Positions 32,052 through 40,482 are shown, numbered from the stretch's first letter. The stretch is 41,900 nucleotides of DNA from Deltaproteobacteria bacterium (GCA_030655955.1 JAUSOZ010000031.1:1-41900), one strand, 5' to 3'. Numbers and translations are program-made. The notes: generated by a model from the letters alone, not told the origin.

Positions 32052-32785
32052 ACCGGTCACTGCCACTGCTGCCCGCCATTCGAGGAATTTTTATCACCGG
32101 CACTGATACCGACGTGGGCAAGACCTGGGTGGCCGCGGGGTTGACCGCGGCGCTGCGGCAGCGGGGGGTGAAGGCGGTTTATTTCAAACCGGTCCAGAGC
32201 GGTTGCCCCGAGGCAGAGGGGCGCCTTGTCCCTACGGATGCCAAGTTTGCCCGGACCCTGGCCGGTTTGACCGAGCCCCTGGAAGTCCTCAGCCCCATCG
32301 CCCTGCGGCTGCCCCTGGCCCCCGGGGTGGCTGCGGCCCAGGCCGGGGTGGTGGTGGACCTGGAGTTGATTGCCGCCAGTCTCCGGGAACTGGCGGGGCG
32401 CTATGATTTTTTTGTGGTGGAAGGCGCCGGGGGGCTGTATGTCCCCCTCGTGGGCATGGACTTTCTGGTCCTGGACCTGATCCGCTGGCTGGGCTTACCC
32501 CTGGCGGTGGTGGCCCACTCCGGCCTGGGGACCATCAACCACACGGTTCTCACCGTCAAGGCGGCGCTGGCGGCCGACATCGAGGTGGCCGGGGTTATCC
32601 TCAACCGCTACCCCGAAAACCCGGGACTGGCGGCGGCCACCAATCCCGGGGTGATCGAGGCGCTCACCGGGGTGCCTATCCTGGGGCGACTGCCGGAAGT
32701 GCCTGACCTTACTTCCCCGGCGGGCCGGGAGGTTTTTCTGGCCGCGATTAAGCCTATTGCCGAGCAGCTCATGGGGTCATTTTGA
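32048..32785 (+). CDS. bioD: Dethiobiotin synthetase
   Basis: BioD closes the ureido ring of dethiobiotin from DAPA, CO2 and ATP. The 245-residue P-loop protein has ITGTDTDVGKTWVAAGL, YFKPVQSG, VEGAGGLYVPL and SGLGTINHTVLT. It starts with a GTG overlapping the bioB stop (GTGA), so the two are translationally coupled. Confidence 0.94.
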   Translation: MNRSLPLLPAIRGIFITGTDTDVGKTWVAAGLTAALRQRGVKAVYFKPVQSGCPEAEGRLVPTDAKFARTLAGLTEPLEVLSPIALRLPLAPGVAAAQAGVVVDLELIAASLRELAGRYDFFVVEGAGGLYVPLVGMDFLVLDLIRWLGLPLAVVAHSGLGTINHTVLTVKAALAADIEVAGVILNRYPENPGLAAATNPGVIEALTGVPILGRLPEVPDLTSPAGREVFLAAIKPIAEQLMGSF

Positions 32786-32822
32786 TGAGGTACAGGTGTC
32801 GCATTCTCCATGGCAGGCTCAT

Positions 32823-32843
32823 GGTGCGTGAGACGCACCCTAC
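32823..32843. repeat. Short palindromic repeat after bioD
   Basis: Arms GGTGCGT and ACGCACC enclose GAG, followed by CTAC. It matches the form at 13425-13445 and 16799-16818. Confidence 0.7.
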
Positions 32844-32897
32844 TTTTTGTGACTTCGCTCGGATAATAATTCGCATTCAAAAGGGAACTATCTACAT

Positions 32898-32956
32898 GTA
32901 GGGGTGCACCTGTGTGTGCGCCCTGGTTGAGGGCGGACACGCAGGTCCGCCCCTAC
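32898..32956. repeat. Long-form GTAGGG palindrome before bioF
   Basis: Opens GTAGGGGTGCACC and closes GGTCCGCCCCTAC, with inner arms GTGCACC.../GTGCGCC and GGCGGAC/GTCCGCC. It splits the bio operon between bioD and bioF and ends 18 bases before the bioF ATG. Confidence 0.8.
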
Positions 32957-32974
32957 GTAACCTGTCGTATCAAT

Positions 32975-34147
32975 ATGGACGAGTTAACCAAAGAACTGGA
33001 CGCCTTGGATACCCGGTCGCTGCGGCGGCGCCTGCGGGTGGTGGACGAGGTGCTGCCCGGCGGCAAGGTCAGAGTGGCCGGGCAGGTTCGTCTCAATTTA
33101 TCCTCCAACGATTACCTGGGTCTGTCCCTGGACCCCCGGATTATCGCCGCGGCTTGCGCCGCGGCGTCCCGGTGGGGCGCCGGGGCCGGGGCCTCCCGCC
33201 TGGTGGTGGGGCACCTGGCCCTGCACGAGGCGGTGGAAGCCAGGCTGGCCGATTTTAAGGGCACCGAGGCCGCAGTGATTTTCCCCACCGGCTACATGGC
33301 TAACGTGGGGACCATCTCTGCCCTCATGGGACCCGGGGATGTGATTTTCAGCGACCGCCTCAACCACGCCAGCATCTATGACGGCATCAAGCTGTCCGGG
33401 GCGGCGCTCAAGCGCTTTCCCCACCGGGATCTGAACCGCCTGGAGCAACTGCTGCGTGAGGCCGGGGCCGCGCGGCGGCGCTTGATCGTCACCGACTCGG
33501 TGTTCTCGGTGGACGGCGACCTGGCGCCGCTCACGGAAATGGCGGCCTTAAAGGCGCGGTACGGGGCCTGGCTGATGGTAGATGAGGCCCACGCCACCGG
33601 CGTGTTGGGGGCCAAAGGCGGCGGACTGGCCGAAGCCTTGGGCCTGACCCGGGAGGTGGACATTCATCTGGGCACGTTTTCCAAGGCCTTGGGTTCCCAA
33701 GGGGGCTTCGTGGCCGGGGACCGGCGCCTGGTGGACTACCTCCACAACCGGGCCCGGTCCTTCATCTACTCCACCGCCCTGGCCCCACCGGTGCTGGGGG
33801 CCATCGACCAGGCGTTGCAGATTGTGGTGCAGGAGCCGGAGCGGCGGCTTTTTCTGCAGCGGCAATCCGAGAATTTTCGTCAGGACCTCCTGGCGGCCGG
33901 GCTGGATATCCTGGGGAGCGAAACCCAGATTATCCCGGTGCTGGTGGGAGAAAACGACCGCACCCTGAAGTTCGCCGCCCGTCTCATGGACCAGGGGCTC
34001 ATGGCGGTGGCCTTGCGCCCGCCGACGGTGCCGCCGGGCCGCGCCCGGGTGCGGTTTTCCCTGTGCGCGGCCCATGCCGAAGATGATTTAACCCGCGCCC
34101 GGGAGGTCATCGTAGCCACGGCCCGGGCCATGGGCCTGGGGTCATGA
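32975..34147 (+). CDS. bioF: 8-amino-7-oxononanoate synthase
   Basis: BioF condenses pimeloyl-ACP (or -CoA) with alanine in a PLP-dependent decarboxylating reaction. The 390-residue protein has SSNDYLGLS, RLVVGHLALHEAVE, the base-stacking His131 (LNHASIYDG), MVDEAHATGV (Asp203, His206) and the PLP Lys237 in GTFSKALGSQGGF. An in-frame extension upstream to 32912 is encoded by the palindromic repeat and is not expected to be real. No ribosome-binding site is evident, perhaps because the repeat was inserted. It overlaps bioH by 4 bases. Confidence 0.94.
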   Translation: MDELTKELDALDTRSLRRRLRVVDEVLPGGKVRVAGQVRLNLSSNDYLGLSLDPRIIAAACAAASRWGAGAGASRLVVGHLALHEAVEARLADFKGTEAAVIFPTGYMANVGTISALMGPGDVIFSDRLNHASIYDGIKLSGAALKRFPHRDLNRLEQLLREAGAARRRLIVTDSVFSVDGDLAPLTEMAALKARYGAWLMVDEAHATGVLGAKGGGLAEALGLTREVDIHLGTFSKALGSQGGFVAGDRRLVDYLHNRARSFIYSTALAPPVLGAIDQALQIVVQEPERRLFLQRQSENFRQDLLAAGLDILGSETQIIPVLVGENDRTLKFAARLMDQGLMAVALRPPTVPPGRARVRFSLCAAHAEDDLTRAREVIVATARAMGLGS

Positions 34148-34857
34148 CCACCCTGGTTTTGTTCCACGGCTGGGGCGCCTCCGGCCGGGTTTGGGAACGA
34201 CAGGCCGCGGCCTTCGGCGACCGGATGCCGGTCTTGACGCCCACGGTGCCGGTCTGGGAGGTGGACTGGTTGGCTGAGTATTTACGGGGATTGGACCTGC
34301 AAGAATGCCTGCTGGTGGGGTGGTCCCTGGGAGGCATGCTCCTCCTGGAGGCCCTCAGCCAGCTGACGGACCCGCCGCCTAACGGGCTGGTCCTGGTGGG
34401 GGTGGCCCCGGTCTTTACTCAACGTCCCGATTACCCCTGGGGACAACCCCCGGCCGTGGTCCGGGCCATGCGCCGGGCTCTTATGAAAAATATGAAAAAT
34501 CCGCCGCAGGTGCTGGCTGAGTTTGCCGAACAGTGCCTGGCCCCGGGGGAGGCGGCATTTGCTTCCCAGGCCCGGGAGGCGTTTGCGGTTCCGGCAGGCG
34601 CCGGGACCCTGGCGGCAGGCCTCGATTATTTGTTGCGGCGTGACCTGAGGCCCCTGCTTGCCAGCCTGCCCGCCGGGGCAGTGGTCATCCAGGGGCAGGC
34701 GGACCGGATCGTGGACCCGGCCCAGGGACGGTTCCTGCAGGAACAGCTTCCCGGGGCCCGGCTCCATCTTCTGCCGGCAGCCGGGCATCTCCCCTTTCTG
34801 ACCCAGGCGGCGGCTTTTAACGGGATATTAGAGCAATGCTTGAGCACGGCGAGCTAA
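34144..34857 (+). CDS. bioH: BioH-type pimeloyl-ACP methyl ester esterase
   Basis: A 237-residue alpha/beta hydrolase with nucleophile Ser61 in VGWSLGGMLL, Asp187 (QGQADRIVDP) and His215 (AAGHLPF), and the oxyanion motif HGWGASG. In the bio operon it must be the esterase that frees pimeloyl-ACP from its methyl ester after the BioC-initiated fatty acid cycles. BioH fits by the GWSLGG nucleophile elbow and length; BioG or BioV are alternatives. It overlaps bioF by ATGA and bioC by 22 bases. Confidence 0.85.
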   Translation: MTTLVLFHGWGASGRVWERQAAAFGDRMPVLTPTVPVWEVDWLAEYLRGLDLQECLLVGWSLGGMLLLEALSQLTDPPPNGLVLVGVAPVFTQRPDYPWGQPPAVVRAMRRALMKNMKNPPQVLAEFAEQCLAPGEAAFASQAREAFAVPAGAGTLAAGLDYLLRRDLRPLLASLPAGAVVIQGQADRIVDPAQGRFLQEQLPGARLHLLPAAGHLPFLTQAAAFNGILEQCLSTAS

Positions 34858-35696
34858 AGATGCAGTTCGAGTTGGGACCTCTATCCTTCCTGGAGGATGA
34901 TCGGGAAGTCAAACAGGGCATCAGACGCAATTTTGCCCGGCGAGCCCGGTCCTATGACCGGCATGCCGAGATGCAGCGCCGCATGGCCCACGGACTGGTG
35001 GCGGCGGTGGGAGACGTGCTGGCCCGGGCCGGGCGTATCCTCGAGATCGGCTGCGGCACCGGTTATCTCACCGGCCTCCTCCGGCAGGCCAACCGGGAGG
35101 CCCGGCTGGTGGCTCTCGACCTGGACGCCGCCCTGGTGGATGCGGCCCGGCGGCGCCTGGGACCGGAGGCGGGGGTGGCGTGGCTGGTGGCGGACGGGGA
35201 GACCCCGCTCCGGGGCGAGTATGACCTGATTATCGCCAACGCCACCTTCCAGTGGTTCACCCGCCCCGAAGAGACCCTGGCGGCCTTATACCGGAATTTG
35301 GCTCCCGGAGGCGTCCTGGCCTTCTCCACCCTGGGACCCCAAACCTTTCAGGAACTGGCCGAGTCCTTGAACCGGGCCGCCCGAAACCTGAACCTCCCGG
35401 CGCTCCCCCCGATTCCGGCCCAAGGATTTGGCGATCGGGAGAGCTGGTCCGAGCGCTTATATCGGGCCGGATTCCCTCAGGTCCGGCTGGCCCGGGAAAT
35501 GGCCACCGCCACCTTCCCCTCGGTTAAGGAGTTTCTCCAGGCCCTCCAGGCCACGGGAGCCACCAACCCCCGGCCCGGCCAATTTTCTCCCCGCCTGCTG
35601 CACGCCCTCATCGCGGCGTATCAGACCAACTACGGCAGCGACGGCGCCATCCCGGTAAGCTACGAAATGATCTGGGCGGTGGCCGAAAAATATTGA
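34836..35696 (+). CDS. bioC: Malonyl-ACP O-methyltransferase BioC
   Basis: BioC methylates malonyl-ACP so that fatty acid enzymes extend it to pimeloyl-ACP methyl ester. The 286-residue SAM methyltransferase shows the BioC opening IRRNFARRARSYDRHAEMQR, motif I ILEIGCGTGYLTG, LVALDLDAALVDAAR, LIIANATFQWF, GVLAFSTLGPQTFQEL and SYEMIWAVAEK. The start is uncertain: ATG at 34836 overlaps bioH, ATG at 34860 follows it directly and begins MQFELGP. The last gene of the operon; bioA is not in the window. Confidence 0.92.
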   Translation: MLEHGELKMQFELGPLSFLEDDREVKQGIRRNFARRARSYDRHAEMQRRMAHGLVAAVGDVLARAGRILEIGCGTGYLTGLLRQANREARLVALDLDAALVDAARRRLGPEAGVAWLVADGETPLRGEYDLIIANATFQWFTRPEETLAALYRNLAPGGVLAFSTLGPQTFQELAESLNRAARNLNLPALPPIPAQGFGDRESWSERLYRAGFPQVRLAREMATATFPSVKEFLQALQATGATNPRPGQFSPRLLHALIAAYQTNYGSDGAIPVSYEMIWAVAEKY

Positions 35697-35708
35697 AGGC
35701 AGTTTTTG

Positions 35709-35865
35709 AGGGGAGGCCGGGGGAAGCCCTTACGAAAACTTCCCCCGGACCTCCCCTCCCATCCCCCTGTATGGGGGTGGGGGAGAGGCCAAGAGCCTTG
35801 GGTTCATGGCCCATCATGTGTAAATAGGTTGTAAGCGCATTCGGTCAGGAGCGGGCGCTCCTGAC
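35709..35865. terminator. Hairpin block between convergent bioC and hpf genes
   Basis: Three hairpins in a row: an imperfect 20-base-arm stem (35709-35757, GAGGGGAGG.../...CCTCCCCTC), CATCCCCC/GGGGGTG (35760-35786) and the near-perfect palindrome GTCAGGAGCG/CGCTCCTGAC (35844-35865). None has a clean T-run, but position suggests two-way termination. Confidence 0.5.
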
Positions 35866-35883
35866 CTCCTCCCTCAAAAATTC

Positions 35884-36414
35884 TTACAGCGGCTGGACCC
35901 AGATGGCCTGGGGGCCCTGGTCCCCGGCCTCCTGGGTGAATTTCACTGGCGTGCCCGGCGTCAGGTGGCTGAACTTGCCTTTCTTTACCGCGTGGGCGTG
36001 GAAGTAGACCTCCAGGCCCTCGTCGCTTTCGATAAAGCCGTAGTCGTCATCCAGGAAAAGACGCACCACCCTCCCCCGTTGGGCAACTTCTTCGTGGGTT
36101 TTGATTTGCTGTTGGACAACCTGTGAGTGCTCGGCCAAGCGGCGGTCCAGGACGTCAAAAGCCTCCGAGGTCAGAGGAATGACCATTTCGCCCTGCCGCA
36201 TTATGGTGATGGTGTCTCCGGGGATGGAGACCACCAGGTGGACCTCGAAGGCCCCGAGCCGGTGGTGGGCCGTGCCGATGATTTCCACCCGGGCGTGGAG
36301 GATGGGGTCGTGATAGTGTTTCTGCAGGCGGGCCAGTTCTTCCTCAATCTTTTCCCGCCACTCGGGCAGGATTTCCAGATTACGGCCTTCAATATGAACA
36401 TCCTGGGGCAGCAT
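35884..36414 (-). CDS. HPF/RaiA ribosome-interface domain fused to cold-shock domain
   Basis: A 176-residue two-domain protein. Residues 1-105 form an S30AE (HPF/RaiA) domain (DVHIEGRNLEILPEWREKIE, ... FEVHLVVSIPGDTI, ... AFDVLDRRLAEH), which binds the 30S decoding region and silences ribosomes. Residues 112-174 form a cold-shock OB fold, with RNP1-like DDDYGFIESD and RNP2-like VYFHAHAV. AGGAGG sits ahead of the ATG at 36414, so the upstream ATG at 36444 is not used. Such HPF-CSD fusions could tether or unwind RNA at hibernating ribosomes; the role is inferred. Confidence 0.87.
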   Translation of the reverse strand: MLPQDVHIEGRNLEILPEWREKIEEELARLQKHYHDPILHARVEIIGTAHHRLGAFEVHLVVSIPGDTITIMRQGEMVIPLTSEAFDVLDRRLAEHSQVVQQQIKTHEEVAQRGRVVRLFLDDDYGFIESDEGLEVYFHAHAVKKGKFSHLTPGTPVKFTQEAGDQGPQAIWVQPL

Positions 36415-36446
36415 CGAGCACCTCCTGTGGAATACGCAACTCATTA

Positions 36447-36476
36447 ATTATTAAGAGTTGAAACCGTGCTTGTCAA
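36447..36476 (-). promoter_or_regulatory. Promoter of the HPF-cold-shock gene
   Basis: On the minus strand a perfect TTGACA (36476-36471) and AATAAT (36452-36447, five of six) are 18 bases apart, followed about 26 bases later by the AGGAGG ribosome-binding site. Confidence 0.7.
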
Positions 36477-36545
36477 TCGGCGTCCGCTTATCAGGACGGG
36501 TGGCGGGGTCAGGGTGTCGAGGGGGAGAAGGGGAGATGTCTGGGG

Positions 36546-37478
36546 TTACTGCGTGCCGATGAAGAACGGGCGGAAGGTGGACTCGTCCTGGCACAGGGCC
36601 CGGCGCAGGGCCTCGAGCATGGCGTCCCGGTCCTCGGGCAGCCGGCCATTGATGTCGAGATAGTTGGTGTAGTGGTCGCTGGTAACCTGCGTGGGCGTCG
36701 TGATCTGCGACAGAAGAGTCATGGTTTCTGTGAGCGCCTGATGCGGGCTAAGCATCTGAAACCGCCCAGCCTGGACGTCGGCCAGCAAGGGGGTGTTGAC
36801 CTTGGGGACGAAGGTCCTGAGGCGCACCACCGCCGGATGCATATCGCTAATGACCCGGGCGGTTTCCCGGGCGTGGGTCTCGGAACGGTCCTGGCCGCCG
36901 ATTCCCACCATGACGTAGGCGTTGATCTTCAGGTCCGCGGCCCGGGCCATGTGGCCCGCCCGGATGTGGTCCTGGGCGGTAGCGCCTTTTTTGATTCGGG
37001 TCAGGATGACGTCGTCGCCGGATTCCACCCCGACGTGAATCCGCCCCAACCCGGCCTGGGCCAGGGTCTGAAGCTGATCCGGACCTTTGCGGTGGATGTA
37101 CTGGGACGAACCGTAGACCGTGATCCGCTCCAACCGGGGAAAGAAGGTGTAGCTGTAACGGCAGATTGCTGCCAGGGCCGCGGTCGGCATGGCGATGGTG
37201 TTGCCGGCGGGGAAAAACAGGGTGCGCACCCGGGCGCCATAAGTTGCCGCGGCATCAATCAGGTCGGCCTTGATCTCAGAGACCGGCCTCACCTTGAACT
37301 TCACGCCGTCTTTATAAACCATGCAAAAGGTGCAGAGGTTGTGGGGGCAACCCACGGTGGCCTGGACGAGCAGGCTGTCGGCTTCACTGGGGGGCCGGTA
37401 AATGGGGCCGTCGTAGCGCATGGAGAGGTGCCGGGGGCGTAGGGGCGGTTCGCGAACCGCCCCTACGGTCGAAGTCAT
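36546..37478 (-). CDS. Radical SAM protein of unknown role
   Basis: A radical SAM protein of up to 310 residues, shown by TVGCPHNLCTFCMVY (a CX4CX2C variant of the cluster motif, common in one broad Elp3-like group), LFFPAGNTIAMPT, GLGRIHVGVESGDDVILTRI and NAYVMVGIGGQ. The C-terminal third (TQVTSDHYTNYLDINGRLPEDRDAML) recurs in this family but I know no function. The start is uncertain: ATG 37478 reads through a palindromic repeat, whereas ATG 37421 begins MRYDGPIYRPP, which looks like the true family start. It is transcribed away from the Fwd-like cluster. Confidence 0.8.
   Translation of the reverse strand: MTSTVGAVREPPLRPRHLSMRYDGPIYRPPSEADSLLVQATVGCPHNLCTFCMVYKDGVKFKVRPVSEIKADLIDAAATYGARVRTLFFPAGNTIAMPTAALAAICRYSYTFFPRLERITVYGSSQYIHRKGPDQLQTLAQAGLGRIHVGVESGDDVILTRIKKGATAQDHIRAGHMARAADLKINAYVMVGIGGQDRSETHARETARVISDMHPAVVRLRTFVPKVNTPLLADVQAGRFQMLSPHQALTETMTLLSQITTPTQVTSDHYTNYLDINGRLPEDRDAMLEALRRALCQDESTFRPFFIGTQ
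37439..37466. repeat. Perfect GTAGGGGCGG palindrome at 5' end of radical SAM gene
   Basis: Identical to 15739-15766. It falls either in the 5' leader of the radical SAM gene or in its first codons, depending on the true start. Confidence 0.85.
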
Positions 37479-37488
37479 AGTTATGTAT

Positions 37489-37497
37489 ATTATAACA
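37489..37497 (-). promoter_or_regulatory. Extended -10 promoter of the radical SAM gene
   Basis: On the minus strand the bases 37497-37489 read TGTTATAAT, a perfect extended -10. Transcription would start near 37483, only a few bases before the ATG at 37478. Confidence 0.55.
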
Positions 37498-37591
37498 CAT
37501 CCTGGGAGAGACCACCGCAGTGACCGGCAACGACGCCGATTCCCGCAGGCCGGCCCGGCCCTGATTATGTACTGGGCAGGGCTGGGGATTA

Positions 37592-38911
37592 ATGGTAGTA
37601 TGTCTGTGTCTAAACCAAGTTAGGTGCAAGCAATACGTGGGAGCCAGGCACGAATCCATCATCTGTCCCGGTTGCGGCTGCCTCTGTGACGACCTGGATG
37701 TCACCGTCGACGGGGACCGGATTGTCGAGGTCAGCAATGTCTGCCTCTGGGGCGTGAGCCGCTTTTTCCACGCCAAAAAATTTCATCCCAAGAAAGAGCG
37801 TCACCGCCTGCGTGAGCCCGTGGTCCGTCATCGAGGGCGCCGGGAGACGGTGCCGTATGAGGCAGCCCTGGCGGAGGCGGCCCAGGTGCTGAGCCGGGCC
37901 CGCCGGCCGATCATCTAGGGGCTGACCAATTCCGGTTCCTGGGCCCAGGAAGCGGCCCTGAAACTGGCCTGCAGTTTACGAGCCCGGCTGGAACCGGCGG
38001 ATCTGGCCTTCAAGGCCCCCTACTACCAGAGCATCCAAGAGCACGGCCTGGCCTGGGCCCCCCTGGAGGTCATCCGGGATGAGGCCGACACGGTGCTGTT
38101 CTGGGGCGCCAATCCCATCCACTCCGCCCCCCGGCACGTGGTGCGCTACGCCGTCTTTGCCCGGGGCCGCTTCACCGAACGGGGTATTGAAGACCGGCAG
38201 ATGGCGGCGGTGGACATCTACCCCACCGAGCTGGCCCGGTTCTGCCCTCTGTTTATCAAGATCAACCCCGGGCAGGAAGTGGATCTGGTTGCCGGAGTCG
38301 CGGCCATCCTGGCCGGGGAGCCGCCGCCCGACCCCGTGGTCCGGGGCACCCGGCGGCTGGCCAAATTTCTGGCCGCTGCCTCCTGTGGAGTCATTTTTTG
38401 CGGCCGGGGGGTCAGTTATGGCCCGGGCCTGGAACTGTTTGACCGGCTGGCCCGCCTGGTGGCACTGCTCAATCAGCAGGCGAGGTTTTTCCTGTTTCCC
38501 CTGTCCGGCGACTTCAACTCCAACGGGCTGTACCATCTGCTGCTCAATGAGACGGGCCAGGCCGGGGCGCCGGATTTCGGGACGGGGGAGGTGGTGACCC
38601 ACTACACCCCGATGGATTTCCGGGAGGTGGACGCGGTCTTGGTCGCCGGGGCGGATTTATTGTGGTTTTTGCCGGACGAACAGGTGGAGGATCTGAAGCG
38701 CCGCCGGGTGCCGATCGTGGCCTTGAGCCCGTTTGCCAACCGGACCACCGGCCAGGCCGCGGTTATCTTGCCCACGGCCCTGGCCGGCATTGAGACGGCC
38801 GAGGTGGCCTATCGGATGGATGGGTTGCCCCTGGTCCTGAAGCAGCTGGTGGACTCGGCGCTGCCTCCGGACCACCAGGTGCTCACGGACCTGCAGCGGT
38901 TGATCGGGTGA
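37592..38911 (+). pseudogene. Formylmethanofuran dehydrogenase subunit B-like, in-frame amber codon
   Basis: A 439-codon FwdB/FhcB-like frame broken by TAG at codon 109 (37916-37918). The N-terminal 4Fe-4S site is present: Cys25, Cys28, Cys32 and Cys51 (ICPGCGCLCDD, VSNVC). After the stop the frame stays open for 330 codons with typical sequence: ADTVLFWGANPIHSAPRHVV, DIYPTELARF, FCGRGVSYGPG and AEVAYRMDGLPL. The amber replaces a residue that in FwdB proteins is usually Tyr (PLxYG; here RPII then TAG then GL). By eye the Cys that ligates tungsten/molybdenum in FwdB (a CHGP motif) is FKAP here, so metal catalysis is not expected. Either a recent pseudogene, a sequencing error or a recoded gene. 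Confidence 0.75.
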
Positions 38912-38958
38912 TTCAGGTTTGGGACTGGTGGCGACTGGCGATCAACCAAATGATTCCC

Positions 38959-39017
38959 GTAGGGGCGGACCTGTGTGTCCGCCCTCTTTGAGGCTGCACG
39001 CGCCAATACGCTCCTAC
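38959..39017. repeat. Long-form GTAGGG palindrome between fwdB-like and fwdA-like genes
   Basis: Opens GTAGGGGCGGACC, as at 87-145, and closes ACGCTCCTAC. The second half is degenerate (GCACGCGCCAATACG). Confidence 0.75.
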
Positions 39018-39104
39018 GGCGTATCTTGATAGATTGATATGTTGCAAATAGATACCCTAAAGCTGATCGTGGGTTGCTGATCAGAGACCCGGGAGCACCG
39101 CACC

Positions 39105-40478
39105 ATGCGCCTTAAAATTGCCGGGGGACGCCTGTATGATCCAACCTGCGGCTTAGACGGTGAGGCCGGCGACCTCTACGTCGAAGACGGGCGGCTGGTG
39201 GCCCCGCTCCCCGAGGTGGACCGGGAGATCGAGGCCCGGGGTCAGATAGTGACGCCGGCGGGAATTGAGCTCCGGGGTCAGGTGGCCACCTACGGCCTCA
39301 ACTTTTTGCGTTTAACCGACGGGGCGCCTTCTCTCCGGGAATTGGGGGAGAGCTATGCCCTCCTGGGATATACCCATGTGCACGAGCCCTTTTTGACGGG
39401 CTTAACCGCGGGCTACGTCCAGCGCCAGCTGGCGGGCCTGCCCGTGGTGGACACCTCCGCCTCCCTGGTCCTCAACCTGCGGGAACTCGACCAGTGGCTG
39501 CGGTTTCCGGAGCTTCTTCCCGAAGTGGGGCAAACCCTCTTATATCTGCTGGACGAGACCCGGGCCCTCAATTTCCGGGTGGTGGAGCCCTTTGTCCGGT
39601 ACCGGCAGGGTTTTTACGCCCATCGCACCATCGAACCGGAGCCAACCCTGGAGATATTGGCCCACCTGTCCCGGATCACCGGGGCGCCCCTGTCCGTGGA
39701 GGCCTCCCCTGAGGTGCTGCGGGCCCGCCTGCCGGAGCCTGGGGCCTTTCATCTGGCCGCCCTGGGCCCGGCGCTGACGGCCGATGACCTGGTGGAGGCC
39801 GCCCTGGCCCATCTGGAGGCGGGGGCCACGGGGGACCTGGGGCTCATGCTCCCCGGACGAAAGAATGGGCCGACCCGGCTGCCGGTCCGGATAGACCTGG
39901 GGTGGTTCCGCTCCCTGGACCTCAACCCGGCGTTGGATGAGGCCGCAGGCCGGCGGGCCCTGGCCCTGGCCCTGTGCTGCCAGGGTTCCCAGGCAGCCTT
40001 TTCCGGGGCCGGGATGGCCCAGGCGCCGGTGAGCGAATACCCCCGGATGTTCTCCTGGCTGTGGGACCACGCCGCCCGCCGGCAGGATTGGCATGATGAC
40101 CTGGGGGCGCGGCGCTATTCGCTGTCGGACTGGGTCTGGGCCACCCGGGCCCTGCCCGCCCGGCTGCTGGGCCTTGAGGACCGGGGCCGTCTGAGCTTGG
40201 GCGCCCGGGCCGACGTGGCTATCTATGACGTGCCGGCGTACGCCCCCCCCGGCCAGTGGCACCATTACCTGGGCCGCTGCCGCACCCTGCTCAAGGCCGG
40301 GGAAGTCGTGGTGGACAACTTTAGCCTGGTAAATCCCGAGGCGCCCCGGGCCACGTATTACCGGCAAACCGGGGCCGAGGCCACCCCTATGCTGGCGGAA
40401 ATTTGCCAGTTCCAGAGTTTGCGCCGGGAAAACCTCTGGGTTAAGGAAGGTCTGGGCGGACCCTGGGTGGGAGTTTAG
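39105..40478 (+). CDS. Formylmethanofuran dehydrogenase subunit A-like amidohydrolase, metal site lost
   Basis: A 457-residue homologue of FwdA/FhcA (amidohydrolase superfamily), which normally interconverts formate and formylmethanofuran or hydrolyses it. The family layout is visible: AGGRLYDP, GDLYVEDGRLVAPL, GQIVTPAGIELRGQV, LLGYTHVHEPFLTGLTAGYVQ, NPALDEAAGRR and a C-terminal LSLGARADVAIYDVP. The HxH metal motif that should follow PAG(V)D is replaced by IELRGQVA, and the protein is about 110 residues shorter than archaeal FwdA. It therefore lacks the binuclear zinc site and may be structural. GGGAG precedes the ATG. It follows the fwdB-like gene. Confidence 0.7.
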   Translation: MRLKIAGGRLYDPTCGLDGEAGDLYVEDGRLVAPLPEVDREIEARGQIVTPAGIELRGQVATYGLNFLRLTDGAPSLRELGESYALLGYTHVHEPFLTGLTAGYVQRQLAGLPVVDTSASLVLNLRELDQWLRFPELLPEVGQTLLYLLDETRALNFRVVEPFVRYRQGFYAHRTIEPEPTLEILAHLSRITGAPLSVEASPEVLRARLPEPGAFHLAALGPALTADDLVEAALAHLEAGATGDLGLMLPGRKNGPTRLPVRIDLGWFRSLDLNPALDEAAGRRALALALCCQGSQAAFSGAGMAQAPVSEYPRMFSWLWDHAARRQDWHDDLGARRYSLSDWVWATRALPARLLGLEDRGRLSLGARADVAIYDVPAYAPPGQWHHYLGRCRTLLKAGEVVVDNFSLVNPEAPRATYYRQTGAEATPMLAEICQFQSLRRENLWVKEGLGGPWVGV

Positions 40479-40482
40479 AAAC

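Noticed and set aside
37916-37918. Pyrrolysine at the FwdB amber codon
   Set aside because: TAG ends many genes in the window and the expected residue is Tyr; no pyl genes are seen. It remains possible but is not the simplest reading.
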